Assembly: GCA_046757565.1 (NCBI GenBank)
Contig: JBHHYN010000004.1
Coordinates: 11,985-75,984 of the forward strand
DNA: 64,000 nt
DNA from: JBHHYN01 sp046757565
GTDB lineage: Bacteria; Pseudomonadota; Gammaproteobacteria; Eutrophobiales; Eutrophobiaceae
Direction of reading: 5' to 3'
Numbering within the stretch: the stretch's first letter is position 1; every line of letters starts with the position of its first letter. The translations under genes were made by a program, and so were the position numbers. The notes beneath the pieces are model-generated. The model saw only the letters and a list, made by a program, of their open reading frames with translations. It was not told the DNA's origin and ran no database searches. Shown here one piece after another: positions 54,366 to 62,831 of the stretch.

Positions 54366-56822
54366 ATGAAGCATTGTGCATTCTTGGTAAAAAGCACCGG
54401 ATTGGTGTGTATCCTGGTCGCCGGTTTGTCCGCCCACGCACAATCTGGGCAGGCAAATGCCGTAGGTACTCCCCCCTATCCTGCGGAACTAACAGCGAAA
54501 CTGGCGGCTGCACTGGCGGCAAAAGGTCATGATTACAAACCGAGGACCGTGCATCTACGCGAGGATGGCACGCCGAAATTTACCAACCGCCTGATCCTGG
54601 AAGACTCGCCTTATCTGCTGCAGCATGCGCATAACCCCGTGAACTGGTATCCGTGGGGGAAAGAGGCCTTTGCCGCTGCACGGCGTGAGAACAAACCGGT
54701 ATTCCTCTCCATAGGATATTCCACCTGTCACTGGTGTCACGTGATGGAACGGGAGAGTTTCGATAAGCTGGATGTCGCCCGCTATATGAATGAGCATTTT
54801 ATCGCCATCAAAGTGGACCGGGAACGGCGGCCGGATGTCGATGCGACCTACATGATTGCAGTGATGTTGTTAACTCAGCATGGCGGTTGGCCGATGAGCA
54901 GTTTCCTGACAGCGGATGGTAAAACTTTTTTCGGCGGTACCTATTTCCCGCCGGACAGATTTATGAAACTGCTGCATCGCGCCGCCCAGCTCTGGCATGA
55001 GAAACAACCGGAGTTGATAGAACAGGCGAACAGCATCGCAGCGGAAGTCCAGCGGATTTCTACTGCCAATCGTCAGGCGGCTACGGTCGATGCCGCAGTA
55101 ATCAAACAGGCCATCGACCGTATCCTCCAGCGGAGCGATGATCTGGACGGAGGATTCGGCCCGGCGCCAAAATTCCCCAATGAAACCTATCTGATGTTGT
55201 TGCTGGAGGCGGCAAAACGCCATAACGATCAGGCGGCGCTCGCTGCCGCCGAACAAGCGCTTCAGGCAATGGCGCAGGGCGGAATTTACGATCAGATCGG
55301 TGGCGGTTTTCATCGCTATTCCACGGACAATCACTGGCTGGTTCCCCATTTCGAGAAGATGCTCTATAACCAGGCCAATCTGGTCCGTGCCTATCTCACT
55401 GCCTACGAAATTACCGGAAAAGGGCTCTATGCGCGCGTCAGCCGCCAGACGCTGGACTATGTGTTAAGGGAGATGACAGCAGCCAACGGTGGATTTTATT
55501 CGGCGACGGATGCAGACAGTGCCGGACAGGAAGGGGCTTTTTTCGTCTGGACACCCACCCAGATCAGACAGGCACTTGCCAAGGAGGATGCGGCACTCGC
55601 CATAAGGCTCTTTGGTGTGACGCCATCGGGTAATTTTGAGGGCAAAAATATCCTCTACCTGCCCCGGCCCATTGAACAAGTTGCCAGACAACAATCACTC
55701 GGCTTACCGGACCTTCAGGAAAAAATTGAGCGCCTACGCACACGCTTGCGCCGGTCACGCGAGCAGCGCCCCCATCCCGGCCTGGATAACAAGATCGTGA
55801 CTGCCTGGAACGGCATGATGATCACGGCCCTTGCCATGGCAGGCGGCATACTCGGTGAACCACCTTATCTGCACGCCGCGGTAAAGGCCGCCGGTTTCCT
55901 GTGGAACAGCAATCGCGACCGCAAAACAGGGCAGCTCTGGCGCTCCAACCTTGATGACCGCCCCTCCGTGCCGGCTGCACAACAGGATTACGCCTACCTG
56001 TCCGAGGCATTCATAACCCTGTTCGATATCAGCGGACAGGACTACTGGCTGGAGCGTGCGCAGACCATTACGGAGATGATGATCGATCAGTTCTGGGACA
56101 GGCAGGCCGGTGGTTTTTTTATGAATGTTTCATCAACCGGGACACCCATGATGGCCCGGCCCAAAGGGGACAGGGATTCTGCTATCCCTTCCGGAAATGC
56201 CGTTGCCCTGCGAGTGTTAGCGAAGCTCGCCAGACGCACCGGAAAAAATTCGTATCTTCAGCGGGCCAGGCAGACCCTTGCGGCCCATTCCGCATCGATA
56301 CGCAGCTATCCCGATGCCTACAGCTATATGCTGCTTGGGGCCCAGGAGCTGTTACAAAACGAATCTGGCCAGCGCCAGTATGCGGCGAGGGGCAACGTGC
56401 TCGCAGCAGCAACGGTCGAACGTGGCAAGGACCGGAGAGGGTGGTTGAATGTCACCCTGACTATCAAGCGGGGCTGGCATGTCAACGCCAATCGGCCATT
56501 GGATAAAAAATTGATTGCAACTACGGTAGGGCTTGATGAGGCGAATAGCGCATGGACGATGGAAGATATCGAATATCCGCCGGCATTGATTAAACAACTG
56601 GGTTTCAGTCAGGACCGAATGGCCCTGTATGAGAGTTCGGTGCCAATCCGTGCACAATTACAAAAAACCGGCGCAGAAAATGCCGGTGGACTCTCTATCC
56701 TGCCCGTCAAGCTGAAACTACAGGCATGTAACGATAAATTTTGCTTGCCGCCCGAGGCATTGACTCTGCATGTCCCAACATTTCAGTTGTCGAAGGCGTC
56801 CATGGGGGAATCAGATAGTTAA
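54366..56822 (+). CDS. DUF255 thioredoxin-domain protein with C-terminal DsbD-alpha-like domain
   Basis: 818 residues. A signal peptide ends near LSAHAQS, then comes a DUF255 (YyaL/SSP411-like) thioredoxin fold with LSIGYSTCHWCHVMERESF, its CxxC motif (HWC), and a large alpha/alpha-barrel region like a glycan epimerase (around HFEKMLYNQANLVRAYL and KIVTAWNGMMITALA). The last 110 residues or so resemble the N-terminal domain of DsbD: TIKRGWHVNANRP and LQACNDKFCLPPEALTL, matching YQGCKENSICYPP of this window's own DsbD. An ATG 99 bases upstream in the rhomboid end is not needed. Export and the extra domain suggest a periplasmic redox role, which is inference. Confidence 0.85.
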   Translation: MKHCAFLVKSTGLVCILVAGLSAHAQSGQANAVGTPPYPAELTAKLAAALAAKGHDYKPRTVHLREDGTPKFTNRLILEDSPYLLQHAHNPVNWYPWGKEAFAAARRENKPVFLSIGYSTCHWCHVMERESFDKLDVARYMNEHFIAIKVDRERRPDVDATYMIAVMLLTQHGGWPMSSFLTADGKTFFGGTYFPPDRFMKLLHRAAQLWHEKQPELIEQANSIAAEVQRISTANRQAATVDAAVIKQAIDRILQRSDDLDGGFGPAPKFPNETYLMLLLEAAKRHNDQAALAAAEQALQAMAQGGIYDQIGGGFHRYSTDNHWLVPHFEKMLYNQANLVRAYLTAYEITGKGLYARVSRQTLDYVLREMTAANGGFYSATDADSAGQEGAFFVWTPTQIRQALAKEDAALAIRLFGVTPSGNFEGKNILYLPRPIEQVARQQSLGLPDLQEKIERLRTRLRRSREQRPHPGLDNKIVTAWNGMMITALAMAGGILGEPPYLHAAVKAAGFLWNSNRDRKTGQLWRSNLDDRPSVPAAQQDYAYLSEAFITLFDISGQDYWLERAQTITEMMIDQFWDRQAGGFFMNVSSTGTPMMARPKGDRDSAIPSGNAVALRVLAKLARRTGKNSYLQRARQTLAAHSASIRSYPDAYSYMLLGAQELLQNESGQRQYAARGNVLAAATVERGKDRRGWLNVTLTIKRGWHVNANRPLDKKLIATTVGLDEANSAWTMEDIEYPPALIKQLGFSQDRMALYESSVPIRAQLQKTGAENAGGLSILPVKLKLQACNDKFCLPPEALTLHVPTFQLSKASMGESDS

Positions 56823-56855
56823 AAATGTTCTGTATTTCCAAATGTAATCCAACAT

Positions 56856-57482
56856 TCATTCGATGGCGGAGACCCTTATTATCGCCACAATGCAGTGTAT
56901 GTAAACAATATCAGTTATATCAACCACCAGGCGTTCCTGCTTCCCGGCCAGGTTATTGAGGGTGATTTTACGCCCGCGTATCTTGACCAGGTCGTACAGT
57001 TTCACTGCATTGGTTTTCTTATGTTTAATGACCACATCATCCCCTGATGATGGCTCAATATCCGGATCGATGAGGATGGCTTCCTGTTCATATATACGCG
57101 GTGAATAGTTGCTGCCGACGATGGACAATGCATAGCTGTTAGAAGTTGGCCGTGGCAGGTTAATGTAGGCCTGAATCGCATCGGTAGGCCCGCTGAGGGA
57201 AGTACCCACAATGGGTATTTTGTTTATTTCCCCCTGAGCTACTGAATAGGCGAGAGAATGTTCACGTATTTCCGATACGCTCTTCCCAAACAGTAACCAT
57301 GCCGGCTGGACCTGCAAGGTATCCGCAATACGCTCAAGTTGACCAAGATTGGGACTTCTCCTGCCGGACAGGTAATGACCAACGGCACCACGGGTGACAC
57401 CTAAGGATCGCGACAGCTTTTCCTGGGATATACCCATAGACTGCATTCGTGATTTTGCCCTGTCCATCCATGTCTTATTCAT
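56856..57482 (-). CDS. CI-like repressor with XRE HTH and inactive S24-type domain
   Basis: 208 residues. The N-terminal helix-turn-helix (about 17-64; SQEKLSRSLGVTRGAVGHYLSG) is of the CI/XRE class. The C-terminal part (from about 88) has the S24 fold seen in LexA and CI: IPIVGTSLSGPT at the cleavage-site region, IVGSNYSPRIYEQEAILIDP at the serine loop, and NAVKLYDLVK with the lysine. Aligned with GDSMxPxI, the nucleophile serine is replaced by Asn125 and the Ala-Gly cleavage site reads Ser-Gly, so self-cleavage is unlikely. The start is the ATG at 57482; the longer TTG start lies inside the operator. No ribosome binding site precedes it, suggesting a leaderless message. Confidence 0.86.
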   Translation of the reverse strand: MNKTWMDRAKSRMQSMGISQEKLSRSLGVTRGAVGHYLSGRRSPNLGQLERIADTLQVQPAWLLFGKSVSEIREHSLAYSVAQGEINKIPIVGTSLSGPTDAIQAYINLPRPTSNSYALSIVGSNYSPRIYEQEAILIDPDIEPSSGDDVVIKHKKTNAVKLYDLVKIRGRKITLNNLAGKQERLVVDITDIVYIHCIVAIIRVSAIE

Positions 57483-57485
57483 TAT

Positions 57486-57516
57486 GAAATGATACAAGTT
57501 GTATCATTTCTATCAA
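57486..57516 (-). promoter_or_regulatory. Operator O1 inside the repressor promoter
   Basis: TGATACAAGTTGTATCA (57490-57506) is a perfect palindrome around its central G, extended to 12-bp arms at 57486-57510. On the minus strand TTGATA (57516-57511) and TATCAT (57494-57489) make a -35 and -10 pair with a 16-base spacer, so the operator fills the spacer and overlaps the -10. The start point would fall at about the ATG of the repressor. Confidence 0.72.
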
Positions 57517-57539
57517 CGTTACGAATCGTATCCTTAATA

Positions 57540-57574
57540 TTGACATTATTGATACGATATGTATCCTGTATGAT
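57540..57574 (+). promoter_or_regulatory. Operator O2 and promoter of the cro-like/diguanylate cyclase operon
   Basis: TGATACGATATGTATCC (57550-57566) repeats the O1 pattern TGATAC-N5-GTATC(A/C), 60 bp from O1. It starts 4 bases after a perfect TTGACA -35 (57540-57545). Possible -10 hexamers are TATCCT (57562, spacer 16) or TATGAT (57569, spacer 23). Repressor bound here would block transcription towards the cyclase. Confidence 0.68.
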
Positions 57575-57607
57575 AATTTAATCTCCACCCCATGGAGTTA
57601 ACACCAC

Positions 57608-57835
57608 ATGGAGTTACGTGCATTTATAGATTCCTTCCCGAGGCGGCAGAGAATGGCGATCCGGCAAAAGATCGCCGATTTTCATGGTGTTTCAGAAGTG
57701 ACGGTGCGCGCCTGGGCGAATGGCACGCGAAAGCATCCCTACAATTTACGCTCAATAGAGATTACCGAAAGGAGCACCGGCGGTAAAGTAACACGCTACG
57801 ATCTTCGGCCGGATATTTTTGGTGTAATGAGTTGA
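57608..57835 (+). CDS. Cro/YdaS-like small DNA-binding protein
   Basis: 75 residues with a helix-turn-helix (RQKIADFHGVSEVTVRAWANG at about 19-39) and a C-terminal TRYDLRPDIFG, typical of YdaS-type Cro regulators of lambdoid and cryptic prophages. It is divergent from the CI-like repressor, the gene order of a phage immunity switch. GGAG lies 10 bases before the ATG; CATGGAGTTA occurs twice (57591 and 57607). The stop overlaps the TTG start of the diguanylate cyclase. A second frame starting at 57592 is a shadow. Confidence 0.8.
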   Translation: MELRAFIDSFPRRQRMAIRQKIADFHGVSEVTVRAWANGTRKHPYNLRSIEITERSTGGKVTRYDLRPDIFGVMS

Positions 57836-58830
57836 ATTGGGCAATGATCCGCCTGACGGGAGTTGAAAAACGGGATATCGAGGCCACCCGCTCCTCCATG
57901 GCCAGGCTCCGCTTTCAAGATCCAGCGATCGAGCAGGCATTCTCGGATCAGCTGAACAGGATTAGCAAGGGAGTTAATCGTTTTGACCGTTTGATATCGG
58001 TTCTATTGCTGATCGTCTGCGCAGGAATGACCGCTGTCAATACTCCCTCCGCTGTATTATTACTGACTCTATGGCTATATAGTCGGCCGGGTTTGAAGTT
58101 TGTCGATGCCTTGATGATTTCCCTTCTCACGCTATATGGTTATATCGTCTATATGGTCATGGTTAAACCAGGCTGTCCTTTTTGGTCAGAGTTGGTTTTA
58201 CTCGTCATGGTTAATATGTTGTGTGTGTCCATGCGCCATCTTTTTGAACAAAGTATCCGGGTATTTTTTTTTACAAACCATGCCTTGAAAAGGGTGGCGG
58301 CACTGGATGAATTAACCAATGCTTATAACAGGCGGCATATCTACGAACTGGGCAGAAAGACATTCGATCGCTGCATTCGCCACCAGAGTGAATTAGCCGT
58401 CATGATGCTTGATATTGATCACTTTAAAAAGATCAATGATCGTTATGGGCATGCAGCAGGGGATCGGACATTGACAGATCTCACGTTCATTTTGCAAAAG
58501 GAACTCCGATCACAGGACTTCTTCGGCCGCTATGGTGGTGATGAATTTTTGGTGTTATTACCTGATACATCACTATACGCTGCCAGGGAAACGGCGGACC
58601 GCATTCAAAAGATCCTGCGTAACCATAAGATTACCTATGAAAAAAACAGGCTCGAGTACAGGATTAGTATCGGTATTGCCTCGATAGCGGAACAGACCAG
58701 GCAGTTTGATGAACTGGTGCAGCAAGCCGATATGGCGCTATATCGAGCCAAAGTATCCGGTCGTAACCAGATCAAGAGTACCTATCCGGGGAGCGGAATC
58801 AAGGAAACAGGGATGCAAGTTCAGCATTAA
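57832..58830 (+). CDS. Membrane-bound diguanylate cyclase (GGDEF)
   Basis: Makes cyclic di-GMP from two GTP. The 332 residues (TTG start) or 328 (ATG at 57844) comprise an N-terminal part with about four membrane helices (45-145) and a C-terminal GGDEF domain opening DELTNAYNRR. The active site is GRYGGDEFLVLLP and the product-inhibition I-site is RSQD, five residues before GGDEF, so both catalysis and feedback control look intact. It is directly downstream of, and overlapping, the Cro-like gene, so it should respond to the CI/Cro-type switch. No sensory domain other than the membrane part is seen. Confidence 0.9.
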   Translation: MNWAMIRLTGVEKRDIEATRSSMARLRFQDPAIEQAFSDQLNRISKGVNRFDRLISVLLLIVCAGMTAVNTPSAVLLLTLWLYSRPGLKFVDALMISLLTLYGYIVYMVMVKPGCPFWSELVLLVMVNMLCVSMRHLFEQSIRVFFFTNHALKRVAALDELTNAYNRRHIYELGRKTFDRCIRHQSELAVMMLDIDHFKKINDRYGHAAGDRTLTDLTFILQKELRSQDFFGRYGGDEFLVLLPDTSLYAARETADRIQKILRNHKITYEKNRLEYRISIGIASIAEQTRQFDELVQQADMALYRAKVSGRNQIKSTYPGSGIKETGMQVQH

Positions 58831-58866
58831 CCAAATATTTAAAAAACGATTCACCACTCATCGCTA

Positions 58867-59895
58867 TTAGGCCGCTTCCTCCATCTCTTCGGAATAATTC
58901 CCGAGACAGGCCAGACTGTTGCACTTCTCCCTGTGCAGGAGTGCTTGTTGCGCAGCCCGGACATTCCCGCTCTGACCGCCCCAGGCCTTCAGACAAGGCG
59001 CCTGCAGTGCGCGGCCATAGGAGAAACTCAATGGCCATGGCAGATCTGTAAAGGTAGCATTCATGCAGTTCAGATGGGCGGTTGCCAGTTCCGCACTCTG
59101 CCCGCCTGACAGGAAAACGACACCAGGCAGGGCTGCCGGCACCGAATTCAGGAGACAACGGACGGTCTGTTCCGCAACCTCCTGCACCCCGGCCTGGACC
59201 GGGCACTGCTTGCCGGAAATTACCATGTTCACCTTGAGAATGGTGTGCGCCAGCACCACGCCCTGACGGTAGAGTTCGTGAAACAGGGTCTTCAGAGTCT
59301 GCTCCGTCACTTCAAAACAGCGTTCAATAGTGTTATCGGCATCCATGAGAGTCTCGGGTTCGACCATGGGGACGAGGCCGGCCTCCTGACAGAGCGCGGC
59401 ATAACGCGCCAGCGCATGGGCATTGGTATCGATACAGGCGCTGCTGGGGATACTGTCACCAATGGTGATCACAGCACGCCATTTGGCAAATCGCGCTCCC
59501 AGTTCACGGTATTCGGCCAGGCGCTCACGCAGTCCGTCAAGCCCCTCTGTAACCTTCTCGCCAGGATGCCCCGCCAGGGGCTTGGCGCCCTTGTCAACCT
59601 TGATCCCCGGCATGATGCCCTGGTCGATCAGGGCCTTGGGGAAGGGCACGTTGTCGCTGCTTGACTGACGTATGGTCTCATCGAACAGGATCATGCCGCT
59701 TATGTAATCACTGCCACCGGGGTTTGTGATCAGCAGGTCACGGTAGGCGCGGCGGTTCTCCTCGGTGGATTCAAGATCAATGCTGTCAAAGCGCTTCTTG
59801 ATGGTCGGACTGCTCTCGTCAATGGCCAGGATGCCCTTGCCGGGAGCGACCATGGCGCTGGCTGTCTGTTCCAGCTCTTTAGCGTAATCGCTCAT
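58867..59895 (-). CDS. Fructose-bisphosphate aldolase, class I
   Basis: Schiff-base aldolase that splits or forms fructose 1,6-bisphosphate, and sedoheptulose bisphosphate in the Calvin cycle. The 342 residues begin with APGKGILAIDESSPTIKKRF; the Schiff-base lysine is in HTILKVNMVISGKQ, and the C-terminal SFSYGRALQAPCLKAWGG is typical. Class I rather than the metal-dependent class II is a notable choice for a gammaproteobacterium. Last gene of gap-pgk-pyk-fba; the 122 bases between pyk and fba show no clear terminator. Confidence 0.94.
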   Translation of the reverse strand: MSDYAKELEQTASAMVAPGKGILAIDESSPTIKKRFDSIDLESTEENRRAYRDLLITNPGGSDYISGMILFDETIRQSSSDNVPFPKALIDQGIMPGIKVDKGAKPLAGHPGEKVTEGLDGLRERLAEYRELGARFAKWRAVITIGDSIPSSACIDTNAHALARYAALCQEAGLVPMVEPETLMDADNTIERCFEVTEQTLKTLFHELYRQGVVLAHTILKVNMVISGKQCPVQAGVQEVAEQTVRCLLNSVPAALPGVVFLSGGQSAELATAHLNCMNATFTDLPWPLSFSYGRALQAPCLKAWGGQSGNVRAAQQALLHREKCNSLACLGNYSEEMEEAA

Positions 59896-60017
59896 TATCT
59901 GTTACCTCTTCCTCATTAATAATTACCAGAATTTATATACCGGTGATCTAATTCTAGCCGTTTTTAGTACAGCATAAAGCAACTATTTTCTGATCCGCAA
60001 AGGCTCTTCAGATAGAG

Positions 60018-61460
60018 TCAAATACCCTGCTCCAGGGATTCACCCACTTTGAGTATCTTCATATTATTGGTGCCGCCACGGCGCCCCTGCAAATCGCCTT
60101 TGGTGATGAGCACGACATCGCCGTCCACCACAACGCCACTTTTAACCAAATCATTAACGATCTTCTTATTCGCCTGTAGTGGGCGGGTATGTGTGATATC
60201 GAAGCGTATAGGGTAGACGCCACGGTAAAGCCTGGCCTTACGCATGGTGCTCGTATGCCGGGTAAACGCAAAGACCGGGATGCCTGAACTGATTCGTGAC
60301 ATCCACAAGCAGGTGGTGCCGGTCTCCGTTAACGCGGCAATCGCCTTGGCGCCAATATGATTCGCCGCATACATGGCAGACATGGCGATTGCTTCATCAA
60401 TTTCTTCAAAGCGTTGATTAATGCGATGATCCGATACCCGCGTTATGCGCTGCTTTTCCGTCTCCTTACAGATACGCGCCATGGTCTCCACCACCTTATC
60501 CGGAAACAAGCCGATACTGGTTTCCGCGGAGAGCATGACTGCATCGGTGCCATCAAGTACGGCATTGGCGACATCGAACACCTCGGCCCTTAACGGGATT
60601 TGATGATCAATCATGGATTCCATCATCTGCGTAGCCGTAACTACCGCACGGTCCATGTCCCGGGCGAGTTTGATCAGGCGTTTCTGTACCGGCGGCAGGG
60701 CGGCGTCACCAATCTCAACGCCCAGGTCGCCCCGGGCTATCATGATCGCATCGGAGACCTCGATAATGGCCTCGGCATTATCAATCGCCTCAGCCCTCTC
60801 AAATTTGGCAATAATCCCGGCATTGCTGCCGCAGGCGTCGATTAATTTCCTTGTTTTCCGGATATCGTCCGGGTTACGGACAAATGATACAGCGAAATAA
60901 TCGGCACCGATGTTGATGCCATGCTCCAGGTCCTCACGATCTTTTTCCGTTAGTGGGCTGGTGGAGAGACCGCCCCCAAGCAGATTAATGCCCTTGCTGT
61001 TTGATACCTCCCCTCCTATCGTGACCTTACAGCGGATTTTATTACCGCTTACACTGGTAACGGTAAACACGACGCGGCCATCGTCAATAAGCAGTGTATC
61101 GCCCTTTTTTACATCCTCGGGCAGATCCTTATAGGTCACGCCAACGTGTGCCTCATCGCCGGCATTCTCTTCCAGGGAAGTGTCAATCGTAAAAACATCA
61201 CCCTCTTTCAAGAGCACTTTGCCGGAAGAAAACCGTTCCAACCGGATTTTCGGTCCCTGCAAATCGGCGATAATACCAACCTCTATGCCCCGCTTTTCAC
61301 TTAGCCCACGGATCTCCCTGACACGCCGCTCGTGCTCTTCATGGGTCTGATGGGAGTAGTTTATACGGAACAGATCGACGCCTGCCTGCAGCAGCTTTTC
61401 AAGCATTCCCTGTTTATCAGTCGCCGGCCCGACAGTGGCGATAATTTTTGTTCTTCTCAT
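60018..61460 (-). CDS. pyk: Pyruvate kinase
   Basis: Transfers phosphate from phosphoenolpyruvate to ADP. From the ATG at 61460 it has 480 residues, starting MRRTKIIATVGPATD, the conserved N-terminus; 18 more codons are open upstream but lack similarity. Catalytic blocks are IIAKFERAEAIDN, MIARGDLGVEIG and TATQMMESMI. The C-terminal regulatory domain ends KILKVGESLEQGI. It lies between pgk and fba on the same strand. Confidence 0.96.
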   Translation of the reverse strand: MRRTKIIATVGPATDKQGMLEKLLQAGVDLFRINYSHQTHEEHERRVREIRGLSEKRGIEVGIIADLQGPKIRLERFSSGKVLLKEGDVFTIDTSLEENAGDEAHVGVTYKDLPEDVKKGDTLLIDDGRVVFTVTSVSGNKIRCKVTIGGEVSNSKGINLLGGGLSTSPLTEKDREDLEHGINIGADYFAVSFVRNPDDIRKTRKLIDACGSNAGIIAKFERAEAIDNAEAIIEVSDAIMIARGDLGVEIGDAALPPVQKRLIKLARDMDRAVVTATQMMESMIDHQIPLRAEVFDVANAVLDGTDAVMLSAETSIGLFPDKVVETMARICKETEKQRITRVSDHRINQRFEEIDEAIAMSAMYAANHIGAKAIAALTETGTTCLWMSRISSGIPVFAFTRHTSTMRKARLYRGVYPIRFDITHTRPLQANKKIVNDLVKSGVVVDGDVVLITKGDLQGRRGGTNNMKILKVGESLEQGI

Positions 61461-61582
61461 TAAATTTGAATGATCGTTACGATGCCCTAAGTCCGACAGA
61501 CTGCTAGCACGCATATTGCATGATATCGTCTGCCGCCACTCCGATACATTACCCGGGCAACACGTAATAGATTAGCCTTCTC

Positions 61583-62800
61583 TCAGAATTCCCGGGCCCG
61601 CTCCATGGCATACCAGGCACGAGCAGATTCCTGAAGGATGGTTATGGCAGGCAGTTCCTTTCCTTCGAGAAATTCCAGGAATGCACCGCCACCGGTCGAG
61701 ATATATGAAATATTGTCGCGCACGCCAAATTTTGAAATTGCCGATAAAGTATCGCCCCCCCCTGCGATAGAGAAGGCGTTACTCCCGGCAATGGCTTCGG
61801 CCAGCTTCCTCGACCCATGACTGAATTGATCGAACTCGAAAACACCCAGCGGGCCGTTCCAGACAACAGTTTCGGCTTTATCCAGTAATTCCGCATAGGC
61901 CCCGGCCGTTTCCGGTCCCACGTCCATGATTAAATCATCCTGTTCCACCTCGTCGATCAATTTAATCGTGGCTATTGCGTCTTCTTTAAACTCTCTGGCG
62001 CACACCACATCCAAAGGCAGGGGTATCTCTTTGCCCTGTTGTCTGGCCTTTTCCATCAGCGCCTCCGCCACCGGAACCAGATCCGGCTCATTCAGGGAAC
62101 TGCCAATATCGTGACCGGCGGCCATCAGGAAAGTATTAGCGATACCGCCGCCTACGATTAACTGATCAATTTTTTCAAGCAGCGATTCGAGAACGGTCAG
62201 CTTGGTTGAGATCTTTGAACCACCGACAACGGCCATCATCGGTTTGGCAGGATTTTCCAATGCCCGGGTAAGGGCTTCGAGTTCCTGCAGAAGCAGGGGG
62301 CCGGCACAAGCAACCGGGGCATACTTGGCAACACCATGGGTGGACGCCTGTGCCCGGTGAGCCGTTGCAAAGGCGTCGTTCACATACACATCGCACAATG
62401 CCCCCATGCGTCGCGCCAGCTCCTCGTCATCTGTGGCCTCGCCCTTCTCATAGCGGACGTTTTCCAGCAGCACCAGGTTGCCTGACTCCACCTCCACACC
62501 TCCGAGCCAATCAGTGATGAGTGCCATATCTCTTTGCAACAGAGCTGAAAGCGATGCGGCAACGGGTGCAAGGCTGTAATGAGCGTCACGCTCTCCTTCC
62601 GTGGGGCGACCCAAGTGGGACATGAGCATAACTCCGGCCCGGGCATTGAGCAGTCGCCGTATGGTCGGCAGGGCCGCCCGGATGCGGGTATCGTCTTCAA
62701 CGCAACCCGCTTTTACAGGCACATTAAAATCCACCCGGACCAGAACACGCTTGCCCGACAATTCTAGATCGCTGATAGTTACGAACTGGCGCAGTGTCAT
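61583..62800 (-). CDS. pgk: Phosphoglycerate kinase
   Basis: Reversible phosphate transfer between 1,3-bisphosphoglycerate and ADP. The 405 residues show RVLVRVDFNVPV, MLMSHLGRPTEGE, NDAFATAHRAQAST and the C-terminal ATP-binding SIAGGGDTLSAI. The start is ATG at 62800; a TTG two codons earlier is unlikely. gap lies 31 bases upstream, so the two are co-transcribed. Confidence 0.97.
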   Translation of the reverse strand: MTLRQFVTISDLELSGKRVLVRVDFNVPVKAGCVEDDTRIRAALPTIRRLLNARAGVMLMSHLGRPTEGERDAHYSLAPVAASLSALLQRDMALITDWLGGVEVESGNLVLLENVRYEKGEATDDEELARRMGALCDVYVNDAFATAHRAQASTHGVAKYAPVACAGPLLLQELEALTRALENPAKPMMAVVGGSKISTKLTVLESLLEKIDQLIVGGGIANTFLMAAGHDIGSSLNEPDLVPVAEALMEKARQQGKEIPLPLDVVCAREFKEDAIATIKLIDEVEQDDLIMDVGPETAGAYAELLDKAETVVWNGPLGVFEFDQFSHGSRKLAEAIAGSNAFSIAGGGDTLSAISKFGVRDNISYISTGGGAFLEFLEGKELPAITILQESARAWYAMERAREF

Positions 62801-62831
62801 ATACAAGCCCGGTATTATCTGACCGGCGGTT

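Noticed and set aside
57592..57786. Overlapping 64-codon frame at the Cro-like gene
   Set aside because: It is a shifted-frame shadow; the helix-turn-helix protein is in the frame starting at 57608.
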